DNA of 64,000 bases from Leptidea sinapis (lineage: Eukaryota; Arthropoda; Insecta; Lepidoptera; Pieridae). Below the pieces are notes generated by a model, which saw only the letters and a list, made by a program, of their open reading frames with translations, was not told the origin of the DNA and ran no database searches. Numbering within the stretch: position 1 is the stretch's first letter; each line of letters begins with the position of its first letter. Of the stretch, positions 35,901 to 44,124 are shown one piece after another. The stretch lies in contig NC_066287.1 of the NCBI RefSeq assembly GCF_905404315.1, positions 1,364,001 through 1,428,000 on the forward strand, read 5' to 3'. The position numbers were made by a program, and so were the translations under genes.

Positions 35901-38900
35901 CACAGCTGGACAAGGGCCTCCCCCAAACATCTCCACGACGATCGGTCCTACGCTACTCTCATCCAACGTATTCTGGCGATCTTGACCAGATCGTCTATCC
36001 ATCTGGTGGGGCGTCTACCAACACTGCGACTTCCGTTATATGGTTGCCATGCGACGATTTTTCTGCCCCACCGGCCATCTGTCCGTCGAACTATGTGCCC
36101 TGCCCACTGCCACTTCCGTTTCGCAATCATTTGGGCTATGTCGGTGACTTTGGTTCTCCTACGTATCTCCTCATTCCTAATTCGATCTCGCAGGGAACCT
36201 CCAAGCGTAGCCCTCTCCATAGCCCTCTGAGCGACCATGAGCTTTCTTATCAGTCCCATAATTAGCAACCACGTCTGCGTACCGTAAGTCATCACTGGCA
36301 AGACACACTGATTGAAACTAGTCTAGTTCGTCAACTAGGGGAAATAGAGAGGCTATCGTAGTAATCTTCAAACTTTATTGTGGACATCATAAAATACACC
36401 TGGTAATAGATTATCTCAGTTATATAACAATTTTGCAGGTATAAACGACGCCTAGTTTTAAACACTCTGCGCCAGTTAGCTGCAGACATTTACCTTATCA
36501 TTACATACTTATAATTTTTAGGGAAATAATTTTACATCTTATATGTGTTTTAAATTTTGCATATTTTTTATTTATTAGTATAAACATGTGTTTGCCTTTT
36601 GTCTAAGTCGTGATAGTAAGTAACATGACATAACCTGCTTTTATATTGTGGTATTCTGCATTTGTTTTAGTTTTATTTAACACACCATCATATAAGTGTT
36701 TCTATTAAATTGACGTATATATTAATCATTATCTACCTTAAGTATTTTAATGTATAACACATTTAAAGGCCGGCAACGCTCTTGTGATTCCTCTGGTGTT
36801 GCAAGAGAATGTAGGCGGCGGTGATCACTTAATACCAGGTGACCCGTACGCTCGTTTGTCCTCCTATTAACCAATAAATAAATGAAAAGCGTCTGTACAT
36901 CTTTGCAACAGCCAGTTACAAGCATGCCTAATTAATTTAATACCTTGTTACCAGTTACATAACTAATTACCAGTGGGAGGCACCTTCGCACAGGATGCAG
37001 CATGAAGAAAGCATTACTGTGTTTCGGTCTGAAGGGCGCCGTAGCTACTGAAATTACTGGGCAAATGAGACTTAATATCTTATGTCTCAAGGCAATTGTA
37101 GTGCCGTTCATACTTTTTGGTTTTTTCAAGAATCCTGAGCGGCACTGCATTGCAATGGGCAGGGCGTATCAATTACCATCTGCTGAATGTCCTGATCTTT
37201 TCGCCCCTTACTGTCATAAAAAAAACAGTTTAACCTTGAGTACGTGAGATGTTTTTAATATCAACATGGACCCAAATTTAAAGAGATATTTGACGACACA
37301 TAGTTTCTATAAAATGTTTCCCTATAAATTTCAGCCCCAATCTGCCTCCCGGAAAGGGGCTCAGATTTTCTGGGCCAGTACGGATGGGCAGCAGGCTGGG
37401 GAGCCTTAAGCCCTGGCTCAAGACTAAGGCCCCGGACGCTCCAAGCTGTCGACGTGCCAGTATTAGATAACAGAGTTTGTGAGAGGTGGCATAGAGCTAA
37501 CGGTTAGTATTTGAGCTGAATTTATTACAGTTGCGTAGAGACGTCGCTTCATTGTGTGTCTTCTACCGCATTTATCACGGCGAGTGTTCCGAAGAGCTGT
37601 TTTACCTAATTCCTGCCGCCGTATTCCACCTTCGCACGACACGCCACAAGTTAGGATATCATCCTCACCATCTGGATGTGTGGTGGTCCTCCACAGTGCG
37701 GTTTACAAGGAGCTTTCTTCCACGTACTACAAAGCTGTGGAATGAACTTCCTTGTGCGGTGTTTTCGGAACGATACGAGATGGGTACCTTCATAAAAAGC
37801 GCGTACACCTTCCTTAAAGGCCGGCAACGCTCCTGTGATTTCTCTGGTGATGATCACTTAACAACAGGTGACCCGTAGGCTCGTTTGTCCTCCTATTCCA
37901 TAAAAAAAAAAAGTGAGAGTGGCAGACGGTAGAACTAATTGATTACAGCAATCTTTGTCTGGGGTAGTAGGTATTGCTACTTCATCATTTATTTTTGAAT
38001 GGATAACAAACCAGAATGTATACGGATCACCATAGACTCACATTAAGTAACTTTTTGACAAGGCCTTATCAAGTCAAATCAAAATCACTTAGATCATTTA
38101 TACGTCTAGAAAGACTGTGACAGCTGTGAAAACGTCTAAAAAAGGGTTGACATATAACCTATTTTGAGCAATGCACGCACACTAACACAAAGTGACATTC
38201 AAATCGCGAGTGTCAGACGTAGCGTTTCATCGATTGTCTAGCAGCAAGATAGACTCACGATATATATTTTATTAATTTTTTGCTGATAATTCGATCCAAT
38301 TGCATGAAGCATGGTCGCGGCGGAACTGAGGTGGCGACAAGAAACTCTTGACACAATACACATTGACACTTGACACTAATAGTACCTACATCAATCTGTC
38401 CACGTGGCGCCTAATTCGTTTTGGTCTTTGATTCCCTAATTATACCCGTACCCGTCATAATAATTACAATGTTAAAGTTCCGCGATGATAAAAGTTTAAA
38501 AACGAATAAATGAACCAAGCAAAATTATTTTTTTTACATAGGTCAAAGAAATGACACTTATGAAAGTTGAAGGGAACGACCCGCCACAAGTACCGAAATC
38601 TATCGTTTATATAAAATGGAAAGTTTTTCAGTTAAAAATATTAACAGTTTTTTTAGTTTTATTGGCATATGTGTAGTGTGTTATTAAGCTTAAGTTGTTT
38701 GTTTCACAACATCGAAAAAAGAATATCATCCTTCAATCAGAAAGATTGGTGAATATATTTTAAATTTTACAGGTATAAACGTTGTAATATATCCCGAGAT
38801 GCTGTGCGCGGGCTACCGCGGTGGCGGGAAGGACAGCTGTCAAGGTGACAGCGGCGGACCATTGATGCTAGAGCGCGCCGGTAGATGGTATCTCATCGGT

Positions 38901-39005
38901 GTAGTCTCCGCTGGGTACTCGTGCGCTAGCCGCGGACAACCCGGCATTTACCACAGAGTAGCACACACCGTAGACTGGATATCACACGCCACTACATTGT
39001 CATAG
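20795..39005 (+). CDS. Trypsin-like S1 serine protease, five C-terminal exons
   Basis: Joining 20795-20906, 31410-31569, 34197-34290, 37335-37502 and 38773-39005 gives an open frame of about 254 residues forming a full S1 protease domain. It starts CGVAVGKQTAQ, then RRIVGG, the zymogen cleavage site with IVGG as the new N-terminus. The catalytic triad is present: His in TAGHC, Asp in FDVAVL, Ser in GDSGGP. Asp six residues before the serine (DSCQGDSGG) predicts cleavage after Lys/Arg. Unusual residues are TAGHC for the common TAAHC and SAGYSC where most trypsins have SWG. Intron phases are 2, 0, 1, 1. Strong similarity to Drosophila CG8170 is from memory. N-terminal exons were not found; the acceptor at 20794 shows they exist upstream. 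It is probably a secreted or membrane-tethered protease. Confidence 0.92.
20950..21429. mobile_element. hAT-like MITE with 8-bp target duplication
   Basis: The ends are inverted: cacggacgagtaaaaaa from 20950 and its reverse complement ending at 21429, extended by aaggagtcc/ggagtcctt. The octamer ctactaat flanks it on both sides (20942-20949, 21430-21437). An 8-bp duplication is the signature of hAT elements. It lies in the protease intron only 43 bp after the exon donor. Its right half is repeated, inverted, at 42657-42825 and part of its left half at 46670-46730. No transposase is encoded. Confidence 0.8.
21450..21780 (+). pseudogene. Non-LTR ORF2 C-terminal fragment, divergent
   Basis: The frame reads VDTICQIAKYHPHDVDVCHS, FTRSNLPLTDTLWNQLPAAV, then NRYDLQEKS, paralleling the C-terminus of the CR1-like family (YHPHHLDVW, LWNELPCAVF, RYDMGTF) but clearly from another lineage. 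It begins almost directly at the hAT duplication and lies in the protease intron. Confidence 0.6.
21901..22037. mobile_element. Palindromic MITE
   Basis: The left arm from 'attctaccg' through 'agatacgcaaa' and the right arm from 'tttgcgtatct' (21982) through 'cggtagaat' (22037) are reverse complements over about 50 bases with small gaps. The loop is about 30 bp. A transcript of the protease intron could form this hairpin. Confidence 0.7.
22040..23430. other. Intronic DNA with one repeat A fragment
   Basis: Repeat A (3' half: 'atcctgagcggcactgcatt') occupies about 22641-22735 in plus orientation. The remainder of this part of the protease intron shows nothing I recognise; the 94-residue frame at 22232 has no familiar features. 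Confidence 0.5.
23435..24694 (+). mobile_element. Full-length mariner, cecropia type, 1260 bp
   Basis: Inverted terminal repeats of about 30 bp are visible: 'taggtatttacctatgaaat' on the left and 'atttcataggtaaagaccta' on the right. TA dinucleotides flank the element (23433-23434, 24695-24696), the expected mariner duplication. Length matches the family. It lies in the 10.5-kb protease intron, in the same orientation as the gene. Confidence 0.85.
23635..24640 (+). pseudogene. Mariner transposase, inactivated
   Basis: From ATG 23635 the frames give the helix-turn-helix part (YRRGSDAAEAARNI, FARFRSGNFDLKNKPRGR) and the DD34D catalytic core: CDEKLILFDN, HDNV, and SPDLAPTDYYFFQNL. All three catalytic aspartates are still readable. 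Lesions include an early frameshift, an in-frame stop just before CDEK (24054-24056) and at least two more shifts between HDNV and the C-terminus. The family is the cecropia subfamily by its RSGNFDLKN and SPDLAPTDYYFF motifs. It cannot produce active protein. Confidence 0.85.
24700..25675. other. Intronic DNA, nothing recognised
   Basis: AT-rich, with an ATATAT tract near 25252-25264. The block 'ggcggcgacacggggcgggt' (25607-25626) is unusually GC-rich but belongs to a repeat whose 'gaacgacccgcc' end also occurs at 38573. Confidence 0.45.
25680..25925 (+). repeat. Repeat E copy, plus orientation
   Basis: Reverse complement of 20213-20460: 'tttgacgtttcagtattttt' near its start and 'taataaagtgatttgattta' at its end. 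Non-coding. Confidence 0.65.
26118..26177 (+). other. Candidate 60-nt cassette exon in protease intron
   Basis: The sequence has a full set of exon signals: a branch-point-like tactaac (26098-26104), acceptor cctttacag|, a 60-nt interval, and donor GAGAG|GTAAAT. Sixty is a multiple of three and the interval has no stop when read in the phase-2 frame of the surrounding exons, giving RCNMLMSIFELIGWKQCWIE between strand 1 and the CGG exon. Such an insertion would disturb the S1 fold, so it could instead be cryptic, belong to a nested transcript, or be chance. Confidence 0.25.
26180..27425. other. Intronic DNA with a non-LTR scrap
   Basis: At 26825-26935 the plus strand reads HKFNTRNKDKLATYRPHKVD, similar to the 'TRNKDKL' stretch of CR1-like ORF2 C-termini; this is a weak call. 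Nothing else was recognised. Confidence 0.4.
27430..27670 (-). pseudogene. RTE-type ORF2 fragment next to repeat A scrap
   Basis: The minus strand encodes RRVRNEEIRRRTKVTDIAQM, identical in type to the RTE copy at 35948-36301. The plus-strand block 27430-27475 ('gttcaggattcttgaaatgc') is a piece of repeat A in minus orientation. Both are fragments. Confidence 0.65.
27690..28165 (+). pseudogene. RNase H-class non-LTR ORF2 C-terminal relic
   Basis: The frame gives NNAADELARRSSMIQVPIPL, resembling the 'GNE.ADELAR' end of a retroelement RNase H domain, then SLNRHNIRIQMYTLMDHTPL and CSRCVVEDDTS, the zinc-like tail, and finally SPIQEYFELLERAG. Stops interrupt it several times. It is the same broad class as 3205-3665 but on the other strand and not adjacent. 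Confidence 0.6.
28172..28400 (+). repeat. Repeat A, nearly full unit
   Basis: Contains in order 'tttgcacaggatgccggcta', 'gaagggcgccgtagctagtg', 'gcaaatgagacttaacatct' and 'gccgctcagaattttttggg'. The repeat is non-coding in all frames examined. Confidence 0.75.
28550..28650 (-). repeat. Repeat A, 3' half, minus orientation
   Basis: 'gacgagcaggaggttcagct' and 'gcagtggcgctcgaataatg' are the reverse complement of the 3' half of repeat A. Confidence 0.7.
28660..30200. other. Intronic DNA with two repeat tails
   Basis: At 29115-29175 is a copy of repeat D ('gcccgctgagtatcttgcgc', also at 61870-61920 and, inverted, at 56930-56960). At 29495-29622 is the 3' UTR of the CR1-like family ('ggccggcaacgtttttgtga ... 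ggtgacccgtacgcttgtct'). Nothing else was recognised. Confidence 0.5.
30217..30990. mobile_element. TIR element, about 770 bp, with internal duplication
   Basis: The left end 'cttagtatcccgttgcacga ... gataccactcttattacaag' is the reverse complement of the right end 'cttgtaataagagtggtatc ... cgtgctacgggatactaag', over about 100 bp with a few mismatches. A third, direct copy of the inner arm lies at 30453-30540 ('gatagagctttggtccacca'), and the block 'ggcactcgccgg' to 'gttgttttaactgt' occurs twice (30390, 30604). No transposase frame. It is a non-autonomous DNA transposon. Confidence 0.7.
31225..31330 (-). pseudogene. CR1-like ORF2 scrap upstream of protease exon
   Basis: The minus strand carries 'ttcataacgaactttctttc' and neighbouring codons equivalent to RF..NFL.RTTK of the CR1-like family. 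It is very degraded, about 80 bp from the exon at 31410. Confidence 0.4.
31410..31569 (+). CDS. Protease exon: catalytic His
   Basis: The acceptor is actttttccag|A. The 160-nt exon encodes CGGSLISRRHVVTAGHCVAR with the active-site His, then VRVTLGDYVINSAAEPLPAY. The donor is CAAG|GTATTT, phase 0. It is GC-rich compared with the flanking intron, as expected for a conserved exon. Confidence 0.93.
32357..32710 (-). pseudogene. CR1-like ORF2 C-terminus, minus strand
   Basis: The frame contains LELRREEGDQTFLHKIINN, VYSPLLPN and FFRTNYFKN, matching the 'LE.RR..GD..FL.KI.NG' C-terminal region of CR1/Jockey-like elements (compare NLQTLKTRRKLLGAKTLYGL in the 44-46 kb copy). It abuts a second relic on the other strand at about 32640. 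Confidence 0.6.
33005..33628 (+). mobile_element. Solo LTR, 624 bp, 4-bp target duplication GTAT
   Basis: The unit starts TGTTGCGTAGCAACCC and ends CCCGTGTCA, giving TG...CA ends, and is flanked by GTAT at 33001-33004 and 33629-33632. It contains a TATA box (tatataag, 33343-33350), a purine-rich (GAA)n leader region and a poly(A) signal aataaa (33568-33573), in LTR order U3-R-U5. There is no internal gag/pol, so recombination between two LTRs left one. A tRNA-like block lies at 33088-33155. A 4-bp duplication suits Ty3/gypsy-class elements. Confidence 0.75.
33088..33155 (+). other. tRNA-like block inside the solo LTR
   Basis: It carries an A-box-like TAGCTCAGCGG (33093-33103) and a B-box-like GGGTTCGATAC (33134-33144) at normal tRNA spacing. 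The ends pair only partly (actcgta with taccagt), so a functional tRNA is unlikely. It may be a captured SINE head giving the LTR a pol III promoter. Confidence 0.5.
34197..34290 (+). CDS. Protease exon: catalytic Asp
   Basis: The acceptor is tatttccag|GTT. The 94-nt exon encodes VHPLFKFTPQADRFDVAVLT, with the active-site Asp in FDVAVL, then LDRNVHYMPHI. The donor is TATAG|GTAAGT, an ideal site, phase 1. Confidence 0.92.
34846..35045. mobile_element. Hairpin MITE, 64-bp arms
   Basis: The arms 34846-34909 and 34982-35045 are reverse complements at 62 of 64 positions; they start ccaaatgatttgag and end caattcgacac. The loop contains 'acatgtttcgcctctacacg', a block common in lepidopteran MITEs. 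The near-perfect arms suggest recent insertion into protease intron 34291-37334. Confidence 0.85.
35262..35665 (-). repeat. Degraded Helitron-like element
   Basis: 'ctggctgaccagacagatgctgttctgtc' is a decayed form of the ctagctgacc...hairpin terminus seen at 9452 and 9797, here with CTGG instead of CTAG. The end near 35630 has 'cgaacagacagacaacccga'. The boundaries are approximate. Confidence 0.45.
35799..35877. repeat. (TA)n tracts flanking the RTE 3' end
   Basis: TA runs at 35799-35819 and 35856-35876 are separated by 'ctagacaaaatttaaat', which itself repeats, inverted, 'aaattttgtctaaa' (35744-35757). The second run abuts the 3' end of the minus-strand RTE copy and may be its simple-repeat tail. 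Confidence 0.7.
35880..36301 (-). pseudogene. RTE-type ORF2 3' fragment, best copy
   Basis: A 117-residue minus frame reads AMERATLGGSLRDRIRNEEI, RTKVTDIAQMIAKRKWQWAG, RRTDGRWGRKIVAWQP and RRPTRWIDDLVKIARIRWMR, the typical C-terminal third of a lepidopteran RTE ORF2. The endonuclease and RT domains are absent, so it is 5'-truncated. It lies in a protease intron in antisense orientation. Other pieces are at 2517, 16397 and 27430. Confidence 0.85.
36766..36880 (+). repeat. CR1-like family 3' UTR
   Basis: 'ggccggcaacgctcttgtga' through 'ggtgacccgtacgctcgttt' is the terminal region of the CR1-like family, here without coding part. Confidence 0.75.
36968..37225 (+). repeat. Repeat A, most complete copy
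   Basis: It runs from 'gtgggaggcaccttcgcaca' to 'ccttactgtcataaaaaaaa', including 'gaagggcgccgtagctactg', 'caagaatcctgagcggcact' and 'tcaattaccatctgctgaat'. Ending in an A-run it resembles a retroposed unit, but no pol III boxes are clear. It lies about 110 bp before a protease exon. Confidence 0.75.
37335..37502 (+). CDS. Protease exon: domain centre
   Basis: The acceptor is aaatttcag|CC. The 168-nt exon encodes PICLPERGSDFLGQYGWAAG, WGALSPGSRLRPRTLQAVDV and PVLDNRVCERWHRAN. The donor is ACG|GTTAGT, phase 1. A CR1-like fragment begins within about 25 bp of the donor, so the splice site has barely escaped disruption. Confidence 0.93.
37525..37910 (+). pseudogene. CR1-like ORF2 C-terminus and 3' UTR
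   Basis: The frame 37531-37878 reads LRRDVASLCVFYRIYHGECS (start codon form aside), HKLGYHPHHLDVWWSSTVRF and LPRTTKLWNELPCAVFSERY, then GTFIKSAYTFLKGRQRSCD. This is the best preserved C-terminal copy of the family in the window. It ends in an A-rich tail after 'cctcctattccataaaaaaa'. It is sense-oriented in a protease intron. Confidence 0.85.
38098..38270 (+). repeat. Repeat B copy, with repeat E scraps either side
   Basis: 'tacgtctagaaagactgtga' starts repeat B and 'cgattgtctagcagcaagat' is near its end. Repeat E pieces lie at 38072-38092 and 38528-38590. Confidence 0.65.
38773..39005 (+). CDS. Protease terminal exon: catalytic Ser, stop
   Basis: The acceptor is aattttacag|GT. The exon encodes INVVIYPEMLCAGYRGGGKD, SCQGDSGGPLMLERAGRWYL and IGVVSAGYSCASRGQPGIYH, ending VDWISHATTLS and TAG at 39003-39005. 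It holds the nucleophile Ser and the specificity Asp. A possible poly(A) signal aataaa lies at 39272-39277. Confidence 0.95.
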
Positions 39006-39009
39006 CATC

Positions 39010-39750
39010 GACAACCACACAGATGAAATACCACTAATTAAGATTACCATTTTATCTTAGTACACTAATAATTGTTGGATTGTTTTCTATTATGGAGAGT
39101 ATCAGATAATACGTTTAAAAGGATTATACCGTTATTGAAAAGATTTATTTAATTACAAAATTATAATTAATTGTGGCATGGATTATAACAAAGTTGTGTT
39201 TAGAAATCACACGAATTCAAGGCTTTTAAAACTAATTTATTAGACTCTTGTTGACCTGACAAACATATTAAAATAAAACGTACGATCTTTTGTTTTATCT
39301 TTTAATATTACACTTACTCGTTACTTAATTAATGTAAATTTCACTTTTAAGTAACCAAGAGCCGTTAGTATGGTATGTGGTAGCGGTACCAGCAGTGTCT
39401 GGGCATAGAGCAGAAAATGTGGGGTGCGGAAAAATGATCCTGCAAGATCATGTTTTGGGTTATGCATAGTATATCGTATATAGTGTTTCCAATTTGAACA
39501 AACTTTTATTACACAATATTTTACAGAGAATACTAAGAGATCGTAATTTATATAAATAATTGCAATAACCGGTGTCTGCAATTTCATCCATATAACATAT
39601 GTAAAAAATGCCACAATAATTCACAATACTTGTGCATAAACGATAGTTGTAGTCATTTTTTGTATGCTATTGTGGGTTATTTATAACATCACGGAATTTT
39701 CTTTGAAATATGCTTAATAATTTTATCGTAATTATTCTGTTGCACTGGAG
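39010..39750. other. 3' flank of the protease gene
   Basis: AT-rich. A Helitron-like scrap 'ttgacctgacaaacatatta' lies at 39250. The aataaa at 39272 may serve the protease transcript. Nothing else was recognised. Confidence 0.45.
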
Positions 39751-39757
39751 GAAAAAC

Positions 39758-39935
39758 AAGTGCATTTCCAGCCTTTAGTACCCATGTCGTATCGTTCTGG
39801 ATATTTCCGCGGTATTCCGCGCAAAGAACTAGGTAGCTTATTCCACAGTTTGGTTATACGTTTCTTGAAAATGCACTGTGTAAGAACGCCACACATCCAG
39901 ATGGTGAGGATTATATCAAACACTGATACATATAG
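39758..39935 (-). pseudogene. CR1-like ORF2 C-terminal scrap
   Basis: The minus frame gives TKLWNKLPSSLRGIPRKYPE and RYDMGT, a rearranged copy of the LWNELP...RYDMGTF tail. Plus strand 'acccatgtcgtatcgttctg' matches the other copies inverted. Confidence 0.65.
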
Positions 39936-40012
39936 ATACATAATATTGTTTATGTTTAAAAATCTATTTATTTTGCGTATGCGGAAAGTAAGGCTATTTA
40001 CCGCCTTAGATC

Positions 40013-40150
40013 ATTTAGACGGCTAGATAGACTATGACAGCTATGAAAACGTCGACAAAAATTAGACAGTTTGAAATTGACAGTAAACCTCTAATTTGAG
40101 CAATGCACGCACACAAACATAAAGTGACATACAAATCGCCACATATAATA
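40013..40150 (+). repeat. Repeat B copy
   Basis: 'gacggctagatagactatga' and 'gagcaatgcacgcacacaaa' identify it. It ends about 190 bp before the decayed protease exon. Confidence 0.6.
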
Positions 40151-40339
40151 TAGATGTCTGAAATATTTTGCGTTACTATTATATATAACCATTTTCGGCT
40201 TAATGGCGATTAATATTTTAAATGTACGTTTGACAACGTCTCTAGCATTTTGCTAATATCATATGCAGATCTATTGGTATTTAAAGTTAGGTTATCTAAC
40301 AAAATTACAAACATAATTACCAGTTGTGGTCTTTAATAA

Positions 40340-40520
40340 TGTAACATAACCCGACATATTGTGCGCGGGCTATCGCGGTAGCGGGAATGACAACTGTCAA
40401 TGTGACAGCGGCGCATCATAGATGGTAGATGTTATGTTATCAGTGTAGTCTCCGCTGGGTGCGCTAACCGCCATCTTCTACGACGTAGCACACACCGTAG
40501 ACTGGATATTACTGGATATT
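40340..40520 (+). pseudogene. Decayed duplicate of the protease terminal exon
   Basis: From 'cgacatattgtgcgcgggct' the sequence follows the functional terminal exon: CAGYRGSGNDNCQCDSGAS is readable against CAGYRGGGKDSCQGDSGGP, and 'gtgtagtctccgctgggt' and 'gtagcacacaccgtagactg' are shared blocks. The oxyanion-hole glycine (GDSGG to CDSGA) and the specificity position are changed, a stop follows directly, and two stretches are deleted. It is a clear pseudogene, in the same orientation about 1.5 kb downstream of its source. Confidence 0.85.
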
Positions 40521-40529
40521 TAGTAAGAC

Positions 40530-42500
40530 TTTTACATAAAGTTATGGTTGATTTTTTTAAATGAGAAAATAGTGTTCTAAATTCAAATCGATAAACAACG
40601 GAAGTTCAATTCACATCAAGACGTAATATCGGCGCTCGTCTGATTAAACTTAAATGTTATGTGTTTTATTAAACTCACACGATGTTGGAATTCATATTTC
40701 GATATCACAGCGTACATTAAATATATATATTTAATTTTTGTAACTTATATATTTTGTGCTTTACATATTCGCGCTATCACACAGGATTGAGAAAGAGATA
40801 AAAATAGAGAAAGAGAGTGAGGCTTCTATTGATTACACCAGTGTTTGTTATACTGCATAATATCAGTCATATTTTTCTTATAGTTTTATTAAGTCGTGGA
40901 AAATAGTAATTAATATTGTATTACGTACACTGTCAGTTTAAAATAAAATGTGAATATCTTTTGTTATACTACGTTAATGTTTAGATTTTTATATATTTAA
41001 GCAATGATCTGTTATAAAGCTTACCCAATAAGTGACTATACGTAGAGTATTTAACCAAGTGGAGTGGGCAGTTCTTTGAAATGTTACAGCATAATTAAAT
41101 TTAAGGCTACTTGTCCACTGATGTGGAAATAATAGGGGAGGGTGGTGAAAGTTTTCATTAAAAGAAGTGTATAAAGTCTGAAATTTACTGCTGTATACAT
41201 ACACCCCATCAGTTTCTCTTACTAGTGCCTGGTTTACCCATTAAAGCATCTTTTTGCTCAGTTTGAGTAAACTACTCACTTTATAAGTAGCACTTAATTC
41301 ACGCATTTACCAAATTTTTTCTTGTTACGTGTGTGTTTTGATATATTTCAACAGTGATGTCACAACATTATATATCGATATAATGTATCAACAGTACCCT
41401 TTACGAAACTTTATAAGCAGACAAACGATAAACAGCTTTGCCGGGGTCCGCTATTTTTGCCAGCGTGCGAATATTGTATCAAGTATAAGTTGCCAATAGA
41501 GGGCGCTTCTGGGCGTTGTCAGTATAAATATGTTCAAATCTCTGCAAATATAACTACAATTTATTATTATATATGTAACACTAGTCCCGCAACATAAAGC
41601 TTAATAATTGTAATAAACACATGATTATTATTAACAATATATATATCAAACATCTTATATCTTCTATATGGTTTATTAGAAACTGAGAAAGCGTTATCGA
41701 AACTAAGAAAATAACACTACATAACATTATTTACTTCCCGTATACTTTTCAACCCGTGCTATCCTTTGGGTTAAATACTTTAAGGACGCAAGTTTTACTT
41801 AGAGGCAAATGGATAAAAATAAAGCGACGCCATTTTAAAACTACATAATTTATTGTAATAGTGTAATTCTCTTCATTCAAACTGTAACTGTAACTTTGAG
41901 TTTTTATCCGAAAAAGGAACCTAAAACACTGCCATTATACTAATATGTGAACTTTATTTAAGATTTATTTTTTATTAATTACCACAATATTAAACTATTT
42001 CCATTTTAAATGTGATAAAAATGTTACAATAATTAAATTAAGTGCCTTTGTAAATATTTCCCATAGATTGTAAATATTTCGTGTTGAAATTTTGTTTTGT
42101 AAATAAAAAACGCTTTAATAAATTATTTCCATAATTTTGTGGAATGTTGCTCATTGTTTGTTAAATTTGAGAACAAATAGACTAAGATACACTATTTAAT
42201 TAAGTTAATATATTTATTTTTAATTTAATATGGTTTTATTTTATTATATCCCGCATAATAAACTCATTTGCAAAAAAACGGGCGGATTTAACTTTTCCCG
42301 TCCCTTTAGAAAATACCAGATAGACAATACCAAAAGAGGTTTTAATCATTTGAGAATATACTGGCACATTTATGAAGTGTTGTGGTGCATAAATAAGTTT
42401 ATTCCAAATTCAAATTTAAGACATAGTCGGACTATATCAAAAATTGCAGTTAATCGCGAATCGTAGCCTAGCGAAACTGTCTAAGAAAAAAGCGATTCAC
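40530..42500. other. Intergenic DNA, nothing recognised
   Basis: AT-rich. A 78-residue frame at 42230 and a 71-residue minus frame at 40989 have no familiar features and no supporting splice or codon pattern. Confidence 0.4.
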
Positions 42501-42656
42501 GCGGTTGTATGAAACGTGCAGTCATTTATATATTGACAGATGACGGCTATAATCTTGTAAAAAACGGAGATAAGCAAATCGACTACCGTTACAAGGAACT
42601 GTTCGCTTTTAAACTTAGCTGGATTATACTTCGTCGCCAATCGCCATACACGTAAG

Positions 42657-42825
42657 ACGGACGAGTAAAAAAATAAGGACTCTGTGTCACCTTACGTAAC
42701 AGTGAGGCACCAAAACAAGTCGGTAAACGTGTAAATACATAGCCGCAGGCATACACTTACACTAATACAAGCGGATCGGCCGCCATTATGAGATTTGCCA
42801 TCGTCTGTAACAGATCAGTTTGCGT
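42657..42825 (-). mobile_element. Half copy of the hAT-like MITE
   Basis: 'gacggacgagtaaaaaaata' through 'gatttgccatcgtctgtaac' is the reverse complement of the right half of the MITE at 20950-21429. The left half is missing here; a piece of it, 'agcataaagatgcttcactc', occurs at 46686-46705. Confidence 0.7.
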
Positions 42826-42829
42826 CGCA

Positions 42830-44100
42830 ATAAAATATTTTAAAAATGCCGTTGTGCGTTGTTTAAAAAGTTTAAAAACAATAATGTAAAAGTATTTGTG
42901 GATATAATATGATTATCTGAGGGAGAAAAAACTGTGTAACCTATGATATTTTAAAGTATAGATAGGTTACGTAGACAACATTGGGTGTTTGAAAATGATA
43001 CACTAACGCACATATGAATAATTTAACATTGCAATAGCACACTACATTACGATTACACGTCAAAGAAGGATAGTAAATGCAATTATCGCAAGCGAAAAAG
43101 AGATAACTCTATTTGCTTATTGCTTCGTATTTGTACAGAAAAAATACATTAAATTCATGAGATATGATTTTTTACCGTACACTGTGATTTATGCCTAAAT
43201 TACGATTCATTCATGAGTTCATGTAGTAAAAGCTATAAAGTAGTAAAACTGCATTGAACTTAGGTAGATAATGTGTAATTGCTTTATAAAAAAAATATTT
43301 AATATTTATTATAATATTTAGCCACATTGATGATATCAATTTTTTATACATAAAATAATAAAAAATATACAGACACCAAAACAAAACCGAAAGGTCTCTT
43401 TCTACAGTAGAGGTCCCATTTTTACAATTTTACTAACGACGGCTCCCAAAAAGTTTTAAGTGTAATGGGAGAAGAAGAAAATAATCCATTGATTCTTCTG
43501 CAGTTAGCAAGGGATGTATCTACTGAAAGGGACAGTGTTACTGAAAAAACTCCTACGTAAACAAATAGCACTCACTGTCTACATCCGCTACCTACCCTAA
43601 AACTTGTTTTAGTAGTTTGATAGTTCAGCTACCTATACGCACTTGTTTATTAAAAATTATTACATTTCGTATTACATTCACTGCAACAACGACTTTTTTA
43701 CATCATTTCCTAAAATATTCTACCTCGATCATCCCGTAACAGTCAGCATCAATATTTTGTCATTTCTGTACGTAAATCTATAATCGGCTTGGCGGCGATC
43801 GGCGTTGTCATGGCGACATATTTATTTTGTTAGATAAATAATGAAATCAAATAAAATGTTATAATTCATGATTTCTTGACTGTGGTAATATAATTCTATG
43901 ATTTTTTTTATACTTTCGTAATTAGTGTATCTTCCCATAACACAAGACGACATTTTAATGTTGTACCTATATCAAATTGTAAGCAATTCTGTCAACAACA
44001 AACGCGTGTGTACCGTTTTCGTATCGAGAGAGCGACTACGACCAAATGAACGAATTGACTCAATTTAGGTGATTGATTTTCGGCGCGCTAGTGACATATC
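42830..44100. other. Intergenic DNA with a candidate first exon
   Basis: At 43465-43556 an ATG opens MGEEENNPLILLQLARDVST followed by ERDSVTEKTPT and then a possible donor TAC|GTAAAC. The codon pattern is exon-like, but no partner exon was found before the retroelement at 44125. The patch 43780-43815 is GC-rich (ggcttggcggcgatcggcg) and could be promoter. Both calls are weak. Confidence 0.25.
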
Positions 44101-44124
44101 TACTTCTTTTAATACTATAATATT

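Noticed and set aside
42230..42466. 78-residue plus frame
   Set aside because: No recognisable motif, AT-rich codons and no splice or homology support.
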